The notes: generated by a model not told the origin, from the letters alone. Counted from the first letter of the stretch, positions 1-7,607 are shown. The stretch: 15,027 nt of DNA from Rhodospirillaceae bacterium (GCA_030151865.1 JASLCK010000345.1:1-15027); one strand, 5' to 3'. A program made the numbers and translations.

Positions 1-1316
1 TAGTCCTGGTCGATTTCCGACATCTTCTTGGTGTCGCGCATGGTGATGAACAGGATCAGGCCCGACAAGCAGCAGAAGGTAACGTACCAGTAGAACCAGT
101 TCTCGTGCCCGATATCCTTCAGCCACAGGGCGATATATTCCGCGGTGCCGCCGAACAGCGACACGGCGATGCCATAAGGCAGGCCGACGCCCAGGGCGCG
201 GATATGTACGGGGAACAACTCGGCCTTGACCACCGCGTTGATGGCGCTATAGCCGCTGACGATGCCCAGCGCACCGGTCATCAGCAGGAAGGCGGTCAGT
301 TTGTCGTGGGTCTGGCCCAGCATGGTCAGGATCGGCACGGTGAACAGGGTTGCCAGCACGCCGAACGAGATCAACACCGCCTTACGGCCCACCTTGTCCG
401 AGATATGGCCGACCACCGGCTGGAACAGCATGTAAAGCACGGTCGCGCCCGCCGACAGCATGGTGGCGTCGTTCTTGCTGAAGCCAACGGTGTTGACCAG
501 ATACTTCTGCATATAGGTGGTGAAGGTATAGAAGGCCACGGTGCCGCCCATGGTCAGGCCCATGACGGTGAAGAAGGCGCGGGGATGCTGCATCAGCGCG
601 CGCATCGGGCTGATGGTCACCTTGTCCTTCTTGTGCTGCTGGAAGGCTTCGGTTTCATCCATCTGCGAGCGCAGATAAAGGGCGATGATGGCGCACAGGC
701 CGCCGATCAGGAAGGGAATGCGCCAGCCCCAGCTTTCCAACTGCGCCTGGGTCAAAAACACCTGCTGCAACAGCACCAGCACGGCCAAGGCCAGCAACTG
801 GCCCATGATCAGGGTGACGTACTGGAAGCTGGTATAGAAACCACGGCGGTCATGGGCCGAGATTTCGCTGAGATAGGTGGCCGATGATCCATATTCGCCG
901 CCCAGGCTGAGGCCTTGCATCAGGCGGGCTAAAATCAGCAGGATCGGGGCGGCAATGCCGATGGTGTCATAGCCCGGCATGACGGCGATCAGGAGCGAGC
1001 CCGCGCACATCATCGAAACTGACACCACCAGCGCGTTCTTGCGGCCCTTTTTGTCGGCATAGATGCCGAACAGCCAGCCGCCGATAGGACGCATGAAGAA
1101 GCCCAGGGCGAAAACCGCTGAAGTGTTCAGAAGCTGAACGGTCGGGTTGCCATTGGGAAAAAAGACCTTAGAAAAATAAAGGGCAAAAGCGGAATAGACA
1201 TACCAGTCATAATATTCCACCAGATTGCCGACCGAACCGCGAAACACCGCACCGATTTTATGCCGGGTGTCATGGTATTTCGTTTCGAGCACATCGATGT
1301 TGCTCAGTGTGTTCAT
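1..1316 (-). CDS. kgtP: KgtP-type 2-oxoglutarate/H+ symporter (MFS), 3' end cut by window
   Basis: Inner-membrane major facilitator protein of the metabolite:H+ symporter family, predicted to import 2-oxoglutarate or a close dicarboxylate with protons. The translation shows 438 residues before the window edge. GNLVEYYDWYVY (about 30-41) precedes TM1 and the MFS loop signature GGWLFGIYADKKGRK is at about 79-93. FYTFTTYMQKYLVNT, FTVPIL and the late FGGTAEY stretch resemble remembered E. coli KgtP throughout. E. coli KgtP is 432 residues, so the gene is nearly complete; the next codon starts TA and may be the stop. The ATG at 1316 has GGGAGG seven bases upstream (1324-1329). It lies downstream of a DctB/DctD-type pair and behind a sigma-54-type promoter, so it is probably their target. 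Substrate is inferred from family resemblance; another dicarboxylate is possible. Confidence 0.9.
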   Translation of the reverse strand, partial: MNTLSNIDVLETKYHDTRHKIGAVFRGSVGNLVEYYDWYVYSAFALYFSKVFFPNGNPTVQLLNTSAVFALGFFMRPIGGWLFGIYADKKGRKNALVVSVSMMCAGSLLIAVMPGYDTIGIAAPILLILARLMQGLSLGGEYGSSATYLSEISAHDRRGFYTSFQYVTLIMGQLLALAVLVLLQQVFLTQAQLESWGWRIPFLIGGLCAIIALYLRSQMDETEAFQQHKKDKVTISPMRALMQHPRAFFTVMGLTMGGTVAFYTFTTYMQKYLVNTVGFSKNDATMLSAGATVLYMLFQPVVGHISDKVGRKAVLISFGVLATLFTVPILTMLGQTHDKLTAFLLMTGALGIVSGYSAINAVVKAELFPVHIRALGVGLPYGIAVSLFGGTAEYIALWLKDIGHENWFYWYVTFCCLSGLILFITMRDTKKMSEIDQD

Positions 1317-1362
1317 GCTTATTCCTCCCAGAAACAGCCTGTTGCGGTTTTGCTTAACCAAT

Positions 1363-1379
1363 AGCAAGCGCCGGGCCAG
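1363..1379 (-). promoter_or_regulatory. Sigma-54 (-24/-12) promoter of kgtP
   Basis: The minus strand reads CTGGCCCGGCGCTTGCT, against the RpoN consensus YTGGCACGRNNNTTGCW. One specified position differs (A to C), and GG and GC are separated by exactly 10 bases. This puts the start of transcription near 1352, giving a leader of about 36 nt that contains the kgtP ribosome binding site. Position, strand and the neighbouring sigma-54 activator gene all agree. It was found by eye, without a background-rate calculation. Confidence 0.8.
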
Positions 1380-1394
1380 TTTATGGGAAACGAA

Positions 1395-1407
1395 CAAGCT
1401 CTTGTTT
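1395..1407 (-). promoter_or_regulatory. IHF-like site between activator sites and kgtP promoter
   Basis: The minus strand reads AAACAAGAGCTTG, one mismatch from the IHF consensus WATCAANNNNTTR, with an adjacent A tract. Its centre is near -49 relative to the predicted start, between the -24/-12 element and the upstream dyads, where IHF usually bends DNA at RpoN promoters. The same bases form an inverted repeat (AACAAG, 2-bp spacer, CTTGTT, 1393-1406), so a repressor operator is an alternative reading. Confidence 0.4.
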
Positions 1408-1442
1408 TTTCTCGTTTTGCTGCGAATGCGAATGGGCGAGGT

Positions 1443-1458
1443 CGGCGGAAAGTTGCCG
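1443..1458 (-). promoter_or_regulatory. Proximal enhancer-like dyad (candidate activator site)
   Basis: The 16-bp dyad CGGCGGAAAGTTGCCG has the pattern CGGCRR-N4-YYGCCG. It is centred at about -98 from the predicted kgtP start. A second copy lies 33 bp further upstream. Assignment to the DctD-type protein encoded next door is inference from location. Confidence 0.6.
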
Positions 1459-1475
1459 GATTTCAATGTGATAAT

Positions 1476-1491
1476 CGGCGGATTCTTGCCG
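1476..1491 (-). promoter_or_regulatory. Distal enhancer-like dyad (candidate activator site)
   Basis: CGGCGGATTCTTGCCG repeats the 1443-1458 dyad with the same arm and spacer lengths and is extended here to perfect 7-bp arms (AATCGGC/GCCGATT, 1473-1494). It is centred at about -131, and the 33-bp step puts both copies on the same face of the helix. It could also form a hairpin after the regulator stop codon, but no T run follows on that strand, so a terminator is less likely. Confidence 0.6.
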
Positions 1492-1517
1492 ATTGACAGG
1501 GGCGGGCGGAAAGCCGC

Positions 1518-2882
1518 TTAGCGTCCGATGAACCTTTGCCGGTCAATGCCGTAGCGGTTCATCTTTTCGTTCAGGGTGCGCCGGGGCAGGTCCAGCAGGC
1601 GCATCACTTCGCCCACATCGCCCTTGGCTTGGGTCAGGGCGTTCTCGATCAGACGGCGTTCAAAATCGGCCATCTGGTCATACAGCGATCCGTTGGGCAT
1701 GGGTGGAATTGCGTCGGGTTGCTCCGTAGCTTGGACGGGGCGGCGGGCGGCGATGCCCAGAGCGAAACGTTCGGCGGCGTTGCGCAGTTCGCGCACATTG
1801 CCGGGCCAGTCATGGGTCATCAGATCGTGCAGATTGGCTTCGGCCAGCGGGCGGGGATCGCGGCCATGGGCGGCCGCCGCGCGCTGAACGAAATGTTCGA
1901 ACAAAAGCGGGATATCCTCGCGCCGGTCGCGTAAGGGGGGCAGGCGGATTTCCGCCACATGCAGGCGGTAATACAAATCCTCGCGGAAGCTGCCGTTTTC
2001 CACCAGGGTCATCAGGTCGGTCTTGACGGCGGTGATGGTGCGCACATTGACCGGGATTACCTTGTTGGTGCCCAGCGGTTCGACGCATTGTTCCTGAAGA
2101 GTGCGCAGCACCTTGGCTTGCAGGGCCAGCGGCATACTTTCGATTTCATCCAGAAACAAGGTGCCGCCGTCGGCATGTTCGATCTTGCCGATGCGCCGTT
2201 GCTGCGACCCGGTGAAAGCCCCGGCCTCGTGGCCGAAGAATTCGCTTTCGAACATGGTTTCCGGGATGGCGGCGCAATTGACCCCGACAAAGGGCTTCTC
2301 GGCGCGCGGCCCGAAATCATGCAGGCAGCGGGCCGCCAGTTCCTTGCCGCAACCGGTTTCCCCCAGGATCACCACGTTGAGCGCGGTCGAAGCCAGTTGC
2401 GTCAGCTCGGCCCGGACTGTTTCCATGGCCTTTGACGTGCCGATCAGCCGCGCCGCCATGCCCCGGCCGGTGGCGGCTTCGGCCCGCAGGCGGCGGTTTT
2501 CCAGGACCAAGCCGCGTTTTTCGCAGGCCCGGCGGACGGTTTCGGTCAGGCGTTCGGGGACAAACGGCTTTTCGATGAAGTCGTAAGCGCCCAGGCGCAT
2601 GGCCTCGACCGCCAGGGGGATGTCGCCATGGCCCGTGATCAGGATGACCGGCAAATCAGGGTCGCGTTGCTGCGCCGCCTGCAACAGCGCCAAACCATCG
2701 GTGCCGGGCATGCGGACATCGCTGACCACCACGCCGGGAAAGTCGGGGGACAGTTTGGGCAGCAGCTTGGTCGGATCGGAATGCTGGGCCACGTCAAAGC
2801 CCGCCAGGGTCAGCCATTGGCTGACGGCCATGCGCATGACCTCTTCGTCATCGACGAACAGAACCTGATTGATCGGGGTCAT
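1518..2882 (-). CDS. dctD: DctD-type sigma-54-dependent response regulator
   Basis: Cytoplasmic NtrC-family activator of 454 residues, a normal length for DctD. The receiver domain (about 5-120) has acidic D11/D12, phospho-acceptor D55 in SDVRMPG and K105. The AAA+ domain (about 145-375) has Walker A GETGCGKE (174-181), Walker B GTLFLDE (240-246) and an arginine-finger region FREDLYYRL (299-307). A Fis-type helix-turn-helix ends the protein (about 400-446). The sigma-54-contact loop reads GAFTGS (221-226) rather than GAFTGA. The ATG at 2882 overlaps the kinase stop as ATGA, so the two are probably translationally coupled. An upstream in-frame extension to 3119 lies inside the kinase gene and is not used. 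It probably activates kgtP, whose 5' region carries matching sites. MifR of Pseudomonas, which controls 2-oxoglutarate uptake, is a related alternative name. Confidence 0.9.
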   Translation of the reverse strand: MTPINQVLFVDDEEVMRMAVSQWLTLAGFDVAQHSDPTKLLPKLSPDFPGVVVSDVRMPGTDGLALLQAAQQRDPDLPVILITGHGDIPLAVEAMRLGAYDFIEKPFVPERLTETVRRACEKRGLVLENRRLRAEAATGRGMAARLIGTSKAMETVRAELTQLASTALNVVILGETGCGKELAARCLHDFGPRAEKPFVGVNCAAIPETMFESEFFGHEAGAFTGSQQRRIGKIEHADGGTLFLDEIESMPLALQAKVLRTLQEQCVEPLGTNKVIPVNVRTITAVKTDLMTLVENGSFREDLYYRLHVAEIRLPPLRDRREDIPLLFEHFVQRAAAAHGRDPRPLAEANLHDLMTHDWPGNVRELRNAAERFALGIAARRPVQATEQPDAIPPMPNGSLYDQMADFERRLIENALTQAKGDVGEVMRLLDLPRRTLNEKMNRYGIDRQRFIGR

Positions 2883-4732
2883 TCCCACTGTCCAATATCC
2901 TCGGTCCACAGGGGCAGGGTGATGGTGAAGACCGCGCCGCCATTCGCTCCGGGCTCGCCATGGATCGCGCCGCCCATGCTGCGGATGATGGCATAAGACA
3001 GCGACAAGCCCAGCCCCAAACCTTCGCCCACCTGTTTGGTGGTGAAAAACGGCTCGAACAGATGCTGCGCCACCGATGGGGCGAGGCCGTGGCCGCTGTC
3101 TTCGACGCGGATCAGGCAATGGCCATCCTCGGCCCGGACTGACAGGGTCAGGCGGCGTTCGGCGCTGTCGGCCATGGCGTCAATGGCATTGCGCAGCAGA
3201 TTGACCGACACCTGTTCCAGGCGGGTCGGATCGCCCGCCGCCGTGACCGGGGCAAAGTCCTTGGTGACGATAACGGCGTTTTGCCGCAGCGGGGCGTCCA
3301 GCATGATCAAGGCGCGTTCCAACGGTTGGGCCGGATCCATGGCCATCACCGTCAGGGGGTCTTTGCGGGCAAAGGCCTTCAGATGCCGGGTCAAGCCAGC
3401 CATACGCCCCGTCAGATCATCAATCATCGCCAGATTGGCCGCGACCTGGGCGCGCTCGCCCCGTTCGGTAAAAATACGCGAACTGGCGACAAAGGTTTGG
3501 ATGGCCGCCAGGGGTTGGTTGATCTCATGGGCCAGGGCTGCCGACATCTGGCCTAAAGCGGCCATCTTGCCCGCATGCACCAATTCATCCTGGGTGGCGC
3601 GCAAATCCTGTTCGGTGCGCTGGCGTTCCAGGATTTCCGCCTTTAAATCGGCGGTGCGGCGCGCCACGGTGCGTTCCAGATCGTCATGGGCGCGGCGCAG
3701 GGCGTCGGCGACGGCAGCTTGGGCTTCGGCCCGCGATCGGGCGGCGCTGCGGCGCTGGTGCAGATACATCAACAGCAAGACCGTCGCCGCCCATGCCAAC
3801 CCAGCCATGAACGTGGTGCCCCGCACGTCCGACATGCTGGCGTCCCAGTCGATCAGATAGCGCAGCGTCCAATCCTCGCCGGGGACCTTCTGGTCCAGCA
3901 TCAGGTAATGCTTGCCATCCAAGGCGATCAGTTGGACATGCTCGCCCAGGCTTTGCAGCAGTTTGGCTTTCCACGGGCGGATCGGTTCATCGCCATAGGG
4001 CAGCGTTTCCTTCAGCAACGCCACCTGACGATCGGTCAGGGTGTGATCGACGGTATATTTCCAATGGGGATTGCTGGTCAGGATGGTGACGCCGTTGGCA
4101 TCGCTGACCAGCACCCTTTCATTGGCCAGGGACCATTGTTTTTCCAGCTCTTCCAACTCGATCTTGACCACCACCGCGCCGATAAAGCCCCCCTTGTCGT
4201 TTCTGACTGCCGAGGCCAGGAAGTAACCGGGGCGCCGGGTGGTCAGGCCGACGGCAAAGAAATGCCCGGTGCCCTGGTCGCGGGCTTCCTGGAAATAGGG
4301 GCGGATATGATAGTCATTGCCGACATAGGTAAAGCTTTCCTGCCAATTGCTGGCAACCAAAGTCATGCCGGTGGCGTCCATCACGTAAAGACCGGCGGAC
4401 TCCGCCACGTCGTTGATGGCTTCCAGGCGGGTGTTGATGGCGGCGATGTCGGCCTGACCCGGATGGGTCAGCATATGCAGGATGGCCCCGTCGGTGGCCA
4501 TGGCGTTGGGCAGATAAGAATATTTGTCCAGCGCGGTGCGGATGGTGGTGGCGTAAAGCCCCAGACGTTGCTGGCCGATGGTCTGGGCATTACGCAGTGC
4601 GGCTTGGCGTGCAGCGTAAAAACTGCCCGCCAGCACCAAAAGGGCTGAAAGCGCCGCCAGTGCCCCCCACAGCAAACGCCGCATGGCGCGGCGCGACAGG
4701 CTGGCGTGGGGGTGGGGAAGGGGCGGCGGCAC
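2879..4732 (-). CDS. dctB: DctB-type sensor histidine kinase
   Basis: Membrane sensor of 617 residues, close to the roughly 620 usual for DctB. TM1 is at about 18-41 and a periplasmic double-Cache region spans about 45-300 with the RPYF motif at 144-147. TM2 is at about 305-325 and a coiled coil at about 330-390. The H-box AALAHEINQPLAAI has phospho-acceptor H402. The ATPase domain shows N-box NLLRNAIDA (511-519), G1 EDSGHGL (544-550) and the G2 run around 570-577. It should sense an external C4-dicarboxylate or 2-oxoglutarate and phosphorylate the DctD-type partner, whose start it overlaps by 4 bp. The start given is GTG at 4732 with no clear Shine-Dalgarno sequence; an ATG at 4684 just before TM1 is a real alternative. 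The ligand is not readable from the sequence. Confidence 0.9.
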   Translation of the reverse strand: MPPPLPHPHASLSRRAMRRLLWGALAALSALLVLAGSFYAARQAALRNAQTIGQQRLGLYATTIRTALDKYSYLPNAMATDGAILHMLTHPGQADIAAINTRLEAINDVAESAGLYVMDATGMTLVASNWQESFTYVGNDYHIRPYFQEARDQGTGHFFAVGLTTRRPGYFLASAVRNDKGGFIGAVVVKIELEELEKQWSLANERVLVSDANGVTILTSNPHWKYTVDHTLTDRQVALLKETLPYGDEPIRPWKAKLLQSLGEHVQLIALDGKHYLMLDQKVPGEDWTLRYLIDWDASMSDVRGTTFMAGLAWAATVLLLMYLHQRRSAARSRAEAQAAVADALRRAHDDLERTVARRTADLKAEILERQRTEQDLRATQDELVHAGKMAALGQMSAALAHEINQPLAAIQTFVASSRIFTERGERAQVAANLAMIDDLTGRMAGLTRHLKAFARKDPLTVMAMDPAQPLERALIMLDAPLRQNAVIVTKDFAPVTAAGDPTRLEQVSVNLLRNAIDAMADSAERRLTLSVRAEDGHCLIRVEDSGHGLAPSVAQHLFEPFFTTKQVGEGLGLGLSLSYAIIRSMGGAIHGEPGANGGAVFTITLPLWTEDIGQWE

Positions 4733-4750
4733 GGGCGGTTCGCGGCCGGG

Positions 4751-5941
4751 TCAGAAAGGAATGTTCTTTTTGACCATATGGTCAACCAGGCGTCCCTGCA
4801 CCATGGTGATGCCGACAGCGCGGGCAAAGCGCAGACTTTCGGCGGCGTCACAGCGCGCCAGCACGAACAGCGGCTGATCCTTGCGGCGCACCTTGACGGT
4901 GATGCGTTCCAATTCGTCGGCGGTCAGGCTGGTAATTTCCGACGACCAGAAGACCTTGGCGAAATCGCACTCGATACCGCTGAAATCCAGCGCTGCGACA
5001 TTAAGGAAGCTCAGGCCGTCCAACAGGATGCGATAGCCACGGCTGCGCAGAAACGGGCAAAGCTCCCGATAAAGCCGCATATTTTCCATGACATCGGTCT
5101 TATTGATTTCCAGCACCACACCGGAACGGCGGTCGGCGGGCAATTCGGCGTCGAACTTGACGAATTTGGGCGACGCCAGCGACGACAGATTGACGTTGAT
5201 GCTGAAACGCTTGGACGAATGTTCTTCCGGGTCGGACAGAACCCGCAGCATCACGGTGTCCAAATCTTCGGTCAGATCATTGAACAGCCAGCGGTTGCTG
5301 GTCAATGACAGGCCGGGGGACAGGGTTTCTTCCAGCACCGGGACCGAGATGTACATTTCGCTGAACAGCGGCAGAACCTTGCCTTTTTCGGCAATGCTGT
5401 AAATCGGCTGATTGAACAGCATGGTGGAAATGTCGATACGCTGCAGCTCGTCCTTGACCCGCACCAGGGTCGCCATATCGGCGGCCACTTTGGTTTCGAC
5501 CTGGGATTCCTTTTTGCTGACCCCGGCGGTTTCCTCGGCCCAGGTCAAAAAGCGCTGATATTCCTGCCCCAGTTCGAACAGGGTGAAAAATTCGTTCACC
5601 CCGCCATGGATGTTGGTGAAGGCGACCCCCATCTGTCCCATGAATATCTGCTGGATCTGGTCGCAGGCCGCCGCCAGATTGGGGCGCGGCACATCGCGGG
5701 CGACAAACACCAGATCGGTGTTTTGCATCAAAAAGATGTCGCCATCCTTATACCGGGTCTTGAGTTCGCCCAGCACGGTGATGGCGCGTGACAGATTGTC
5801 ACGGCTTTTCTTGCCCGGCGGCAATTGTGACACATGCAGATGGGCGGCACGGTAACCGGCGGGTCGTTGTTCGCCAAGCCGTTTCAGATAAACAAGGAAT
5901 CGCGTGTTTTGGTCAGCCATGATGCTGGCAAGATCGCTCAT
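4751..5941 (-). CDS. Degenerate EAL-domain protein, probably non-catalytic
   Basis: Predicted soluble protein of 396 residues from ATG 5941; a TTG at 5968 would add nine residues but neither start has a clear ribosome binding site. The C-terminal half follows the EAL fold: FNQPIYSI, then SEMYIS at the EAL position, SINVNLSSL, VLEINKTDV, YRILLDGLSF, DFAKVFW and GITMVQGRL. The DDFG position reads DGLS and the AEGVE position reads ARCDA, so c-di-GMP hydrolysis is unlikely. The N-terminal half may be a decayed GGDEF fold, with NTDLVFV where GGDEF would lie. A c-di-GMP receptor or protein-interaction role is the best inference. Its stop is 18 bp before the kinase start, same strand, so it probably heads the dctBD-like transcript and may couple second-messenger status to substrate sensing. 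Confidence 0.75.
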   Translation of the reverse strand: MSDLASIMADQNTRFLVYLKRLGEQRPAGYRAAHLHVSQLPPGKKSRDNLSRAITVLGELKTRYKDGDIFLMQNTDLVFVARDVPRPNLAAACDQIQQIFMGQMGVAFTNIHGGVNEFFTLFELGQEYQRFLTWAEETAGVSKKESQVETKVAADMATLVRVKDELQRIDISTMLFNQPIYSIAEKGKVLPLFSEMYISVPVLEETLSPGLSLTSNRWLFNDLTEDLDTVMLRVLSDPEEHSSKRFSINVNLSSLASPKFVKFDAELPADRRSGVVLEINKTDVMENMRLYRELCPFLRSRGYRILLDGLSFLNVAALDFSGIECDFAKVFWSSEITSLTADELERITVKVRRKDQPLFVLARCDAAESLRFARAVGITMVQGRLVDHMVKKNIPF

Positions 5942-6008
5942 TCCGGCTTCAAGAGCAATCCCTGCCAAAGTTGGGCAAGATCATAGGTTAGGATCATGGT
6001 CAGTGCTG

Positions 6009-6036
6009 TTTGACTATTTGTCAGCGATCAGTCAAA
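6009..6036. promoter_or_regulatory. Inverted repeat in divergent promoter region
   Basis: TTTGACT (6009-6015) and AGTCAAA (6030-6036) are perfect 7-bp arms separated by 14 bp, in the 132-bp gap between the EAL-like gene and the HD-GYP gene. The centre-to-centre arm distance of two helical turns suits a dimeric regulator acting on both promoters. No regulator can be named, and no convincing -35/-10 pair was found. Confidence 0.35.
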
Positions 6037-6073
6037 TTTTCTCCTTTGGGATGATACGGCCTTAAACAAGGCG

Positions 6074-7210
6074 ATGGGGAGAGTGGGAGCGGTGTTCGTT
6101 CAGAACGGAGACAGCGCGGCGGAAACGCTGGTCGGCGGTTTGCAGGAACTGCACGACCGCATCAGGGCCATGGGGCCTTTGCACCCGGTTGCCCGGATCG
6201 CGGTGGCGATTTATGACCCGAAAACCGACCTGCTGCGGACCTTTATCCATTCCAGCGGCGGGCAAAATCCGCTTAATAACTATGTCGCCCGCCTGTCCGA
6301 TGTGCCATCCCTGGCGGAAATCGCCCAAACCGGCCAACCCCGTGTGGTCGATAACCTTGATCTTTATGGTGATCGCACGGTCCATTCCCGCCGGGTGACC
6401 GAGGGGGGATACAAATCCAGCTACACCCTGCCGCTGTTGCAGAATGGAGTCCTGACTGGATTCCTATTTTTCAACGCGTCGGAGCCTGCATTTTTTTCAC
6501 CCAGCATTTTGCATCTGCTGTGGCCTTACGCGCAGATCGCCGGTTTCATTGCCCGGGTTGAACTTGACCGCATCCAGGTCATTCAGGCTGCCGTCAATAC
6601 CGTCTGCCAGATCAGCCGTCAGCGCGACGAGGAAACCGGCGCTCATCTGGAACGCATGTCGCGTTATACCCGCCTGATCGCCGAGGATTTGGCCGAGCCG
6701 TGGGGCTTAAGCGACGAATATATCGAATTTCTGTTTCAGTTCGCACCGCTGCACGATGTCGGCAAGGTGGCGATCCCCGACAATATTCTGTTGAAACCCG
6801 CCCGTTTGACCGAAGACGAATTCTCGGTGATGAAGACCCACGTCATCAAGGGGGCCAACATCATTGATATCATGATGAATGATTTCGGGCTGGGCCGGGT
6901 GCCGCATGTGTCGATCCTGGCCAATGTGGTGGCTTACCATCACGAAGCCTGGAATGGCAGTGGTTATCCCTATGGTCTGTCGGGCGTCGATATCCCGCCA
7001 GAAGCGCGTATCACCGCCGTGGCGGACGTCTTTGACGCCCTGACCAGTGCGCGCCCTTATAAGAGCGCCTGGAGCAATGAAGAGGCGATGAAGCTTTTGC
7101 TTGAAGAGCGCGGAAAGAAGTTTGACCCCGATTGTGTTGACGCTTTGGTCCGCCGACAGGGTGATATCGTGGCTATTCAGGCGCAGTTCGCGGAAACGCT
7201 GTTCGACTGA
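6074..7210 (+). CDS. GAF/HD-GYP cyclic-di-GMP phosphodiesterase
   Basis: Predicted cytoplasmic c-di-GMP phosphodiesterase of 378 residues. An N-terminal GAF-like sensor spans about 20-165. The HD-GYP domain spans about 170-370 with H191, HD at 227-228 followed by VGK, H256, HH at 289-290, GYP at 297-299 inside GSGYPYGLSG, and ADVFDALTSARPYK with D318. All metal-ligand motifs appear present, so activity is expected, either to pGpG or GMP. ATG 6074 is weakly preceded by AAGG; GTG at 6083 or 6092 sits behind GGGGAG and could be the true start, shortening the protein by three or six residues. It is divergent from the EAL-like gene, and its stop lies one base from the stop of the convergent transporter gene. 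The GAF ligand is unknown. Confidence 0.88.
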   Translation: MGRVGAVFVQNGDSAAETLVGGLQELHDRIRAMGPLHPVARIAVAIYDPKTDLLRTFIHSSGGQNPLNNYVARLSDVPSLAEIAQTGQPRVVDNLDLYGDRTVHSRRVTEGGYKSSYTLPLLQNGVLTGFLFFNASEPAFFSPSILHLLWPYAQIAGFIARVELDRIQVIQAAVNTVCQISRQRDEETGAHLERMSRYTRLIAEDLAEPWGLSDEYIEFLFQFAPLHDVGKVAIPDNILLKPARLTEDEFSVMKTHVIKGANIIDIMMNDFGLGRVPHVSILANVVAYHHEAWNGSGYPYGLSGVDIPPEARITAVADVFDALTSARPYKSAWSNEEAMKLLLEERGKKFDPDCVDALVRRQGDIVAIQAQFAETLFD

Positions 7211-7211
7211 C

Positions 7212-7607
7212 CTAGCATGATCGGCCCAGCAGCCGGTCATGGGCCGCCATGCCCAAAGCCATGGCGGCAATGAAGATCAGGGCGTAAGGATCGAGAATCC
7301 AGGCGATCAGGGCCGGGCCGGGGCAGATGCCGACCAATCCCCAGCCGATGCCGAACAGGACCGCCCCCGCCACCAGTTTGGCATCGATCTTCGCCGATGG
7401 CGGCGGTACCGCGACATTGTGCCGGGCCGCAAGGTGGAAAAGCAGAAAAGCGGTCGGGATCGCGCCCGCCATCACCCCGGCCAGACTGGGGTCCCAGTTG
7501 CCGGTAATGTCCAAAAAGCCCTGGACCTTGGCGGGGTTGACCATGCCGGACAACGCGAGCCCCAAGCCAAACAGGACGCCGCAAGCCAAGCTAACCAGCC
7601 GGTTCAT
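7212..7607 (-). CDS. YeeE/YedE-type transporter half, distal subunit (DUF6691-like)
   Basis: Integral membrane protein of 131 residues, the second of two half-length YeeE/YedE-type genes. It shows about four hydrophobic segments, the early motif GLGLALSGMVNPAKVQGF (14-31) and FGIGWGLVGICPGPAL (85-100) with Cys95. In full-length YeeE (TsuA) conserved cysteines line the path for thiosulfate, so movement of a sulfur compound is plausible here. That is family knowledge applied by inference. The start at 7607 overlaps the upstream stop as TGATG, so the two halves are translationally coupled and probably form a heteromer. Longer upstream frames to 7700 lie in the other subunit and are not used. PmpA/PmpB-like permeases are another name for such pairs. 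Confidence 0.82.
   Translation of the reverse strand: MNRLVSLACGVLFGLGLALSGMVNPAKVQGFLDITGNWDPSLAGVMAGAIPTAFLLFHLAARHNVAVPPPSAKIDAKLVAGAVLFGIGWGLVGICPGPALIAWILDPYALIFIAAMALGMAAHDRLLGRSC

Noticed and set aside
105..887. 260-codon plus-strand open frame
   Set aside because: It is antisense to kgtP, whose translation is clearly conserved; the product is low-complexity (Gln, His, Gly rich) as expected from codon bias of the opposite strand.
2883..3119. 79-codon N-terminal extension of the DctD-type regulator
   Set aside because: It lies inside the kinase gene and is Arg/Pro-rich; the receiver domain starts right after ATG 2882, which overlaps the kinase stop as ATGA.
3686..4648. 320-codon plus-strand open frame
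   Set aside because: Antisense to the DctB-type kinase, with no recognisable domain and a Gln/Gly/Asp-rich composition.
7222..7246. Hairpin CGGCCCA-N11-TGGGCCG just after the HD-GYP stop
   Set aside because: It is inside the C-terminal coding part of the convergent transporter gene and has no T run, so a terminator call is not supported.
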